This document shows, one piece after another, positions 7,135 through 11,450 of a stretch of 11,450 nt of DNA; position 1 is the stretch's first letter, and each line of letters opens with the position of its first letter. The stretch lies in NCBI GenBank assembly GCA_023432805.1, contig JAEYUG010000039.1, positions 1 to 11,450 on the forward strand. Direction: 5' to 3'. The stretch comes from Bacteroidota bacterium. GTDB lineage: Bacteria; Bacteroidota; Ignavibacteria; SZUA-365. Position numbers and translations under genes: made by a program. The notes beneath the pieces are model-generated. The model saw only the letters and a program-made list of their open reading frames with translations, made no database searches and had not been told where the DNA came from.

Positions 7135-7142
7135 GGCATTAG

Positions 7143-7370
7143 AAAGGAGGGTGGACGTCCTCGTCCACTCGAAAGGAGGGTGGACGTCCTCGTCCACTCG
7201 AAAGGAGGGTGGACGTCCTCGTCCACTCGAAAGGAGGGTGGACGTCCTCGTCCACTCTTGACGGATGCTCAGTGGGTGCTGGGTGGACGAAGACGTCCAC
7301 CGACCTGTCTTGGTGGACGAAGACGTCCCCCGACCTGTCTTGGTGGACGAAGACGTCCACCGACCTGTCA
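7143..7370 (+). repeat. Hairpin repeat array 2 (hemD-hemE intergenic)
   Basis: A compound array opposite to the genes. Four near-identical 29-bp A units start at 7143, 7172, 7201 and 7230 (AAAGGAGGG then GTGGACGTCCTCGTCCAC; cores at 7151, 7180, 7209 and 7238). A 26-nt centre follows at 7258-7283. Then come three B units with a 30-bp period, cores at 7283, 7313 and 7343 (GTGGACGAAGACGTCCAC; the middle copy has one A-to-C change that breaks a pair). Read in reverse, B units are homologous to A units, so the whole array is a long imperfect inverted repeat with the centre as its loop. It occupies nearly all of the 233 bp between hemD and hemE. A stems can extend to 9 pairs in RNA with one G-U. 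No unique spacers separate units, so it is not a CRISPR array. Confidence 0.95.
7258..7283 (+). repeat. Central element of array 2
   Basis: The 26-nt switch point between A and B units: TTGACGGATGCTCAGT followed by GGGTGCTGGG. It agrees with the array 1 centre at 23 of 26 positions. The last six bases of the window, after array 3, are TTGACG, so the third array appears to have the same centre. TTGACG resembles a -35 box, but no -10 follows. Confidence 0.85.
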
Positions 7371-8162
7371 GAATTCATCATGCACGCCGCCGGAGAGATC
7401 GACGCGCTCGCCCGAGGCGAGGCGCGAGAGAATCGCGCGCGCGAGTCCCTCGGCCGTCTGCTCCTCGGCGATCACATCACAACGCAATCCGCTGCCCAGC
7501 ACCGCCGCCGCAGTCGTCTGACCGATCGCGGCCATGAGCAGCGTCGCCTGCTTGAACTCCGGAAACATCGCGGCAAAGGCCTTCACCGCCGACGGCGAGA
7601 AGAACGCCACGCAGTCGACCTCGCCCTCGACGAACATCCGCTCGAGCTCGCGTACGGTCGCCCGCTCGGCACGCACTGTGCGGTAGGCACAGACGCTGTT
7701 CACCTGTCCCCCACCCGCTGCAATCGCCTCGGCGAAATCCGCCAGCGCGATGTCCGAACCGGGCTGCAGAATGAACTGATTGGACACATCCCCGAGCGCC
7801 GCGGCCAGATCGCGCGCGGTGTATGACGTCGGCACCACCGCGGGCTCCACACCCGATCGACGGATCACCTCAGCGGTCTTCGGTCCCACGGCATACACCG
7901 GCGGCAGTTCGTTCATCACCACCCCGCGCTCGGCCGCGCGCGAAAAAAAGAAGTGCGCGGCGTTCATGCTCGTGAGTGCGATCGCGCTGTACACGCCGAT
8001 CGCGTCGAGGGCGGCGTCGAGGGGAGCCCAGTCCGCAGGCGGCAGAATTTCAATGAAGGGCTCGTGCAGCACGCGCACGCCTTCGGCTTCGAGCAACCGC
8101 GCGAACGTCTCGTCACCGCCGCGCGGACGCGTCAGCAGTACGGTATGCCTGTATTCGGACAT
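7368..8162 (-). CDS. hemD: Uroporphyrinogen III synthase
   Basis: HemD closes hydroxymethylbilane with inversion of ring D to give uroporphyrinogen III. The family is poorly conserved in sequence, so the call rests on weak but consistent signatures and on position after hemC. The 264-residue protein opens with TVLLTRPRGGDETFARLLEA (7-26), then PPVYAVGPKTAEVIRRSG in the first domain. The second domain has VAFFSPSAVKAF, AAIGQTTAAAVLGSGL and the C-terminal TAEGLARAI, all typical of the two-domain fold. The ATG at 8162 follows AAGAGG with a good spacer and is 10 nt after the hemC stop, so this start is secure. The last in-frame residues reach the border of array 2, and the TGA shares its GA with the first repeat unit. 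Confidence 0.92.
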   Translation of the reverse strand: MSEYRHTVLLTRPRGGDETFARLLEAEGVRVLHEPFIEILPPADWAPLDAALDAIGVYSAIALTSMNAAHFFFSRAAERGVVMNELPPVYAVGPKTAEVIRRSGVEPAVVPTSYTARDLAAALGDVSNQFILQPGSDIALADFAEAIAAGGGQVNSVCAYRTVRAERATVRELERMFVEGEVDCVAFFSPSAVKAFAAMFPEFKQATLLMAAIGQTTAAAVLGSGLRCDVIAEEQTAEGLARAILSRLASGERVDLSGGVHDEF

Positions 8163-8166
8163 TCCG

Positions 8167-8174
8167 ATCCTCTT
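8167..8174 (-). promoter_or_regulatory. Shine-Dalgarno site of hemD
   Basis: AAGAGG follows directly on the T of the hemC TAA stop, with a spacer of about six bases to the hemD ATG. Its overlap with the stop codon fits reinitiation by ribosomes finishing hemC. Confidence 0.6.
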
Positions 8175-9108
8175 ATCCGTTATGTGCACGAATGTCGTCG
8201 AGAATCTCCTTCGCGCCGTTGGCCAGCAGCTTGCGCGCGACGCGGCGCCCGAGGGCTTCCGCACCGGCGAGCGTCGACGAAGTGCCGCGTGCGTCGAGGC
8301 GCAGCGATCCGTCGATCGAACCGACCATCGCGTCGAGCACCATCCTCCCCTCCTCCACGCGCGCCCAGGCACCGATGGGAATCTGGCATCCGCCTTCGAG
8401 CATGCGCAGGAGGGCGCGTTCGGCGAGCGCGGCGGCATGGGTCTCCGGGTGGTCGAGCACGCGCACGTAGCGCGCGGTCGCCTCGTCGTTGGCGCGGATC
8501 TCGATGCCGAGCGCGCCCTGTCCGACGGCGGGTAGGATCAGGTCGGCGGGAATGATCTGCGCGATGCGGTCGCTCCATCCGAGACGCTTGACGCCGGCGC
8601 AGGCGAGCATCATGCCGTCCCACTTCGCGGCGTCGTGCTTTTTCATACGCGAGTTGAGGTTGCCACGGATTTCAACGATCTCGATGTCGGGACGCAGATG
8701 ACGCAGCTGCGAGCGGCGGCGGAGGCTTCCCGTGGCAATCACGGCACCCTCGGGCAGTTCGTCGATCGAACGCCAGCGCTTCGAGATGAGCACATCCCGC
8801 ACATCCTCCCGCTTCGTGATCGCGGCGATCACGAGTCCGTCGGGGGTGGCGGTGGGCAGATCCTTCAAGCTGTGCACGGCGATGTCGCAGGTGCCATCGA
8901 GCAGCGCGCGCTCGATCTCCTTGGTGAAGAGTCCCTTGTCGCCGATTTTCGACAAGGCCTGGTCGAGGATCTTGTCGCCCATGGTCTTGATGATCTTCAG
9001 TTCGACGGTGAGGGAGCGGAAGCGTTTCTCGAGCACGGCCTTGACGTGCTCGGCCTGCCAGAGTGCGAGTTCGCTGCCGCGGGTGCCGATGACGAGTCGA
9101 TGATTCAT
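8173..9108 (-). CDS. hemC: Porphobilinogen deaminase (hydroxymethylbilane synthase)
   Basis: HemC joins four porphobilinogens into the linear tetrapyrrole hydroxymethylbilane. The 311-residue protein has standard length. It starts NHRLVIGTRGSELALWQA (2-19) and has DIAVHSLKDLPT (75-86) with catalytic Asp83 and ATGSLRRRSQL (125-135). LEGGCQIPIGA (238-248) holds Cys241, the attachment point of the dipyrromethane cofactor. The ATG overlaps the hemA stop as ATGA, which sets the start; no strong ribosome site precedes it. A much longer open frame upstream runs through hemA in another frame and is not coding. hemD follows 10 nt later, so HemC's unstable product would be handed to a co-expressed HemD. 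Confidence 0.97.
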   Translation of the reverse strand: MNHRLVIGTRGSELALWQAEHVKAVLEKRFRSLTVELKIIKTMGDKILDQALSKIGDKGLFTKEIERALLDGTCDIAVHSLKDLPTATPDGLVIAAITKREDVRDVLISKRWRSIDELPEGAVIATGSLRRRSQLRHLRPDIEIVEIRGNLNSRMKKHDAAKWDGMMLACAGVKRLGWSDRIAQIIPADLILPAVGQGALGIEIRANDEATARYVRVLDHPETHAAALAERALLRMLEGGCQIPIGAWARVEEGRMVLDAMVGSIDGSLRLDARGTSSTLAGAEALGRRVARKLLANGAKEILDDIRAHNG

Positions 9109-10388
9109 GAGCGTGTGTCCGGGTTTGTCGCCGCGGGCTCGTCGAGGTCGAAGACCTCGCGCAGCACCTGCAGGCGTGCGGCGAGCACGGCGGAGTCGTC
9201 GACCGGCTCCTTCAGGCTCACCATGGTGGGATGCAGCAGCTTGTTGACGATGCGTTTCGTGAGCATGTCGACGACCTCGAGATCGGCCGAGCCGATCTTC
9301 GCGCGGAACTTGTCGAGCTCGGCCGCGCGCACCTGCTCGAACTTCTCGCGCAGCTGCTGGATGGTGGGCGTGGCCTCGAGCGCGTTGAACCAGATGAAAA
9401 AGTTGACGACCTCCTCGGTGACGATGGTCTCGGCGCGGGGAATCTCGAGGCGGCGCTTCTCGAGGTTCTGGTCGACGATGCCCTGCAGTGCGTCGATGTC
9501 CTTGAGAAACACGTTGGGCAGTTCGTCGACCGTGGGATCGACGTCCCGCGGCAATGCAATATCGATGATGAGGAGGGTGCGGTTGCGCCGGTGGCGGATG
9601 GCCTCGCGCACCATGTCGTGCTTGACGACGGTGTCGGGTGCCGCAGTAGCGCTGATCACGATGTCCACATCCGCCATCACCCGGGGGAAGTCGTCGAATG
9701 CCGCAACCTTCGCGTGCAGCTCGTTCGCGAGTTCGACCGCGCGCGCGTGGGTGCGGTTGGTAATGGTGATGTCGCCGACACCCTTGCTGATCAGGTGCCG
9801 CGCGGCCAGCGCGCCGGTCTCGCCGGCACCGATGAGCAGCACCTTCTTGCGATGCAGGTCCGCGAAGATCTTGCGCGCGAGTTCGACGGCCGCGAAGCTG
9901 ATGGACACGGCGCCGATGCCGACGCTGGTTTCGGTGCGGACCCGCTTGCCCGTATGGAATGCGCCCATGAACATGTGGCTGAGCACGTTGCCAACCGTGC
10001 CGGTTGTAACCGCGATGTCGTAGGCATCCTTCACCTGGCCGAGGATCTGCATGTCGCCGAGGATCTGCGAATCGATGGCCGAGGCGACCTTGTAGAGGTG
10101 GGAGACGGCGCCGCAGGTGAAGGAGCGGAAGAAGTGGCGGTCGTCGATGTGCACGCCGGGACGCAGTGCGCGCAGGGCGGCGATGAAGTGTTCGCCGGTG
10201 ATGTCGTCGTGCGCGGGCAGGGCGTAGAGCTCCGTGCGGTTGCACGTCGAGACGATCGCGGCCTCGCGGGCGAGCGACGTCTTCAGCGACGCGAGGAAGC
10301 TGCGGATTTCATCTTCGGAGAGGTGGAGCTGTTCACGGATCTCCACCGGGGCGGTCTTGTGATGAACGCCGACGGCGTAAAGAATCAC
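9105..10388 (-). CDS. hemA: Glutamyl-tRNA reductase
   Basis: HemA reduces the glutamyl group of Glu-tRNA to glutamate-1-semialdehyde with NADPH, the committed and usually regulated step of the C5 route. With the GTG start at 10388 the protein has 427 residues and begins MILYAVGVHHKTAPVEIRE, as family members do. STCNRTELY then places the nucleophile at Cys49. GDMQILGQVKDAY is the second signature, and KVLLIGAGETGALAARHL the NADPH-binding fold. The C-terminal part is the helical dimerisation domain. AGAAAGG lies eight bases before this GTG and supports the choice. Another in-frame GTG at 10427, immediately after the upstream stop, would add 13 non-conserved residues with no ribosome site. The 3' end overlaps hemC by four bases. 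Confidence 0.95.
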   Translation of the reverse strand: MILYAVGVHHKTAPVEIREQLHLSEDEIRSFLASLKTSLAREAAIVSTCNRTELYALPAHDDITGEHFIAALRALRPGVHIDDRHFFRSFTCGAVSHLYKVASAIDSQILGDMQILGQVKDAYDIAVTTGTVGNVLSHMFMGAFHTGKRVRTETSVGIGAVSISFAAVELARKIFADLHRKKVLLIGAGETGALAARHLISKGVGDITITNRTHARAVELANELHAKVAAFDDFPRVMADVDIVISATAAPDTVVKHDMVREAIRHRRNRTLLIIDIALPRDVDPTVDELPNVFLKDIDALQGIVDQNLEKRRLEIPRAETIVTEEVVNFFIWFNALEATPTIQQLREKFEQVRAAELDKFRAKIGSADLEVVDMLTKRIVNKLLHPTMVSLKEPVDDSAVLAARLQVLREVFDLDEPAATNPDTRS

Positions 10389-10396
10389 GACTCGAA

Positions 10397-10403
10397 CCTT
10401 TCT
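10397..10403 (-). promoter_or_regulatory. Shine-Dalgarno site deciding the hemA start
   Basis: AGAAAGG on the minus strand, eight bases before the GTG at 10388. The competing GTG at 10427 has no such site, and only the inner start gives the family-like N-terminus with Cys at position 49. Confidence 0.55.
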
Positions 10404-10427
10404 CGGAACGTCTGTTTCATCGGGCAC

Positions 10428-11270
10428 TCAATAGAACCGGTGGAAGCCGCTGAAGAAGGCATTCACGATGGTGAGCGAGAAGAGCACGAGCACGAAGCCG
10501 CTGAGCGAGAGCGTGACCACCCGGCGACCGTCGATGCGCACGACGTAGCGCGCCACGAGCACGCCGAGGTAGATCAACCAGACGAGTCCCGTCGCCAGCA
10601 GTTTGGGATCCGCATACGTGAAGTTCTCGAAGATCCGGGGCAGCCAGAAGACCCCGATGCCGATGGCAATCGAGAGGAAGCTGAATCCCACCGCCACCGA
10701 TGCGATGCTCAGCCGTTCGAGGCTCTCGAGGCTGGGCAGCTGGCGGTAGAAGCTTCCGAAGGTGCTCTTCTTGAGTTCGCGGTAGAGTTTGAGATAGAGC
10801 AGACCGTACACCGCGGAGATCGCAATGCCGCCGTATCCGAAGATGGCGGCGGAGACGTGCAGGCCGATGCCGAGGTTCGAGAGCACGGGATTCGGAAGTC
10901 CGCTCACGGGCAGTCGCACAGTGACCGACGAGACGAGTTCGAAGAGGGCGGCGATGCCGACAAGAAAGAATCCTGTCCCGCGGATGCTCGTGGTCAGCTC
11001 GATGATCATGTACGTGCAGATGATCGTGAAGGCCACGAGGGACATCATCTCGAACGGTGTGGTGACCATGCAGCGGCCGTTCTCGACCGAGTGCATCCCG
11101 ATGTAGACGAAGTGCGTGGCGACGGTCGCGATCATGAGCCGGCTTTTCCAGCGCTTGGCGAAGACGTCCTCGCGGAAGAACGCAAGACCGTACAGCAGCA
11201 CGCTCGTCACGTACATCACGGGCAGAAACACTTCTGCGATACTCTGGGCGATATGGAAAAGCGATGTCAT
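10428..11270 (-). CDS. ccsA: CcsA/HemX-like cytochrome c assembly family membrane protein
   Basis: A 280-residue membrane protein of the CcsA/HemX superfamily, with about eight hydrophobic segments (roughly 11-31, 45-63, 73-92, 100-118, 138-160, 190-212, 226-244, 254-273). GLHVSAAIFGYGGIA (136-150) matches the conserved family helix, and DPKLL (221-225) occupies the place of the WWD-domain end. The tryptophan-rich WGxxWxWD part is not seen: the equivalent region reads FENFTYADPK. That makes it closer to short HemX-type proteins encoded beside hemA than to a full CcsA heme-handling subunit. Candidate heme-ligand histidines are His60, His138 and His277. In Bacillus subtilis, HemX affects HemA level; the same role here is inference from adjacency. 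The ATG at 11270 has only a weak site. The stop is directly followed by an alternative hemA GTG. Confidence 0.85.
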   Translation of the reverse strand: MTSLFHIAQSIAEVFLPVMYVTSVLLYGLAFFREDVFAKRWKSRLMIATVATHFVYIGMHSVENGRCMVTTPFEMMSLVAFTIICTYMIIELTTSIRGTGFFLVGIAALFELVSSVTVRLPVSGLPNPVLSNLGIGLHVSAAIFGYGGIAISAVYGLLYLKLYRELKKSTFGSFYRQLPSLESLERLSIASVAVGFSFLSIAIGIGVFWLPRIFENFTYADPKLLATGLVWLIYLGVLVARYVVRIDGRRVVTLSLSGFVLVLFSLTIVNAFFSGFHRFY

Positions 11271-11289
11271 CTATCCGAATGCTCGACCT

Positions 11290-11297
11290 CAAATATA
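11290..11297 (-). promoter_or_regulatory. Candidate Bacteroidota-type -7 box upstream of ccsA
   Basis: TATATTTG on the minus strand fits the TAnnTTTG consensus exactly and sits in the only AT-rich stretch of the 30 bp between ccsA and array 3. It predicts a start point near 11283 and a leader of about 12 nt. The expected upstream TTG/TTTG element would fall inside the first repeat unit and is not evident. The match is suggestive only. Confidence 0.4.
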
Positions 11298-11300
11298 GCG

Positions 11301-11450
11301 AAAGGAGGGTGGACGTCCGCGTCCACTCGAAAGGAGGGTGGACGTCCTCGTCCACTCGAAAGGAGGGTGGACGTCCTCGTCCACTCGAAAGGAGGGTGGA
11401 CGTCCTCGTCCACTCGAAAGGAGGGTGGACGTCCTCGTCCACTCTTGACG
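11301..11450 (+). repeat. Hairpin repeat array 3, truncated by the window end
   Basis: Five A-type 29-bp units start at 11301, 11330, 11359, 11388 and 11417. Each is AAAGGAGGG plus a GTGGACG/CGTCCAC hairpin, with cores at 11309, 11338, 11367, 11396 and 11425. The first has loop TCCG; the others have TCCT and are identical to the A units of array 2. The sequence ends in TTGACG, the first six bases of the central element, so the centre and inverted B units presumably lie just beyond the edge. The A end faces the ccsA start, in the same orientation as array 2 (opposite to transcription). Confidence 0.93.

Noticed and set aside
7258..7283. Promoter with TTGACG as -35 box in the array centre
   Set aside because: No AT-rich -10 element lies 16-18 bp downstream in either complete array, and the direction relative to the genes differs between arrays.
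7143..7370. CRISPR array
   Set aside because: Units are contiguous 29-30 bp tandem copies without unique spacers, they reverse orientation at the centre, and no cas genes are present.
7139..7381. Small proteins encoded by the repeats (DEDVHPP / WTRTSTLLS type peptides)
   Set aside because: The peptides are mere translations of the hairpin units in shifting frames because the 29-bp period is not a multiple of three. There are no ribosome sites with convincing starts.
4906..7521. Very long plus-strand open frame (about 870 codons) over hemN and hemE
   Set aside because: It runs antisense to two unmistakable genes and through repeat array 2. Its composition follows the complement of their codons, and no domain is recognisable.
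9109..10245. N-terminal extension of HemC by about 380 residues
   Set aside because: It lies inside hemA in another frame and is Arg/His/Ala-rich without motifs. The ATGA overlap start gives the standard HemC length.
1..11450. tRNA, rRNA or transposase genes
   Set aside because: No tRNA-like cloverleaf, rRNA segment or transposase motif was noticed on either strand; nearly all non-repeat sequence is accounted for by the heme-cluster genes.

Overview
The window is a GC-rich bacterial locus in which every gene lies on the minus strand. It carries nearly the whole protoporphyrin-dependent heme pathway. In transcription order (right to left) it reads: CcsA/HemX-like membrane protein, hemA, hemC, hemD, hemE, hemN, hemH, hemG (HemY type), hemB, a DUF480 (YceH-like) gene, and the 5' end of a glutamine-hydrolysing asparagine synthetase cut by the window edge. 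Only hemL, between HemA and HemB, is missing from the steps that follow glutamyl-tRNA synthesis. The gene order, the weak Shine-Dalgarno usage at several starts and a TATATTTG box ahead of the first gene suggest the Bacteroidota/Chlorobiota (FCB) sphere, perhaps a GC-rich Rhodothermota- or Ignavibacteria-like lineage. That placement is a low-confidence inference.

The genes form three tightly packed blocks: ccsA-hemA-hemC-hemD (11270 to 7368), hemE-hemN-hemH-hemG (7134 to 2222), and hemB-yceH-asnB (2045 to 1). Inside blocks the genes overlap by 4 to 11 nt or are 0 to 15 nt apart, or about 40 nt if the preferred hemA start is right, which implies co-transcription and translational coupling. Together the products convert glutamyl-tRNA to protoheme: HemA makes glutamate semialdehyde, HemB porphobilinogen, HemC/HemD uroporphyrinogen III, HemE coproporphyrinogen III, HemN protoporphyrinogen IX without oxygen, HemG protoporphyrin IX, and HemH inserts iron.

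The most unusual content lies between the blocks. Each block is preceded by an array of 29-30 bp tandem units (about 2101-2221, 7143-7370 and 11301-11450, the last running off the window). Every unit carries a hairpin with a constant 7-bp stem, GTGGACG/CGTCCAC, and a 4-nt loop. The two complete arrays share one architecture: direct 'A' units, a conserved 26-nt centre beginning TTGACGGATG, then inverted 'B' units. They occur in opposite orientations at different sites, fill nearly all of the intergenic space, and touch the stop codons of hemG and hemD. This looks like a dispersed compound repeat family that I cannot assign to a named class. Fifteen hairpin cores are visible.

Positions 1-20 are a pure C run that ends exactly where the asparagine synthetase reading frame stops making sense. 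It is probably a sequencing or assembly artefact at a contig end.
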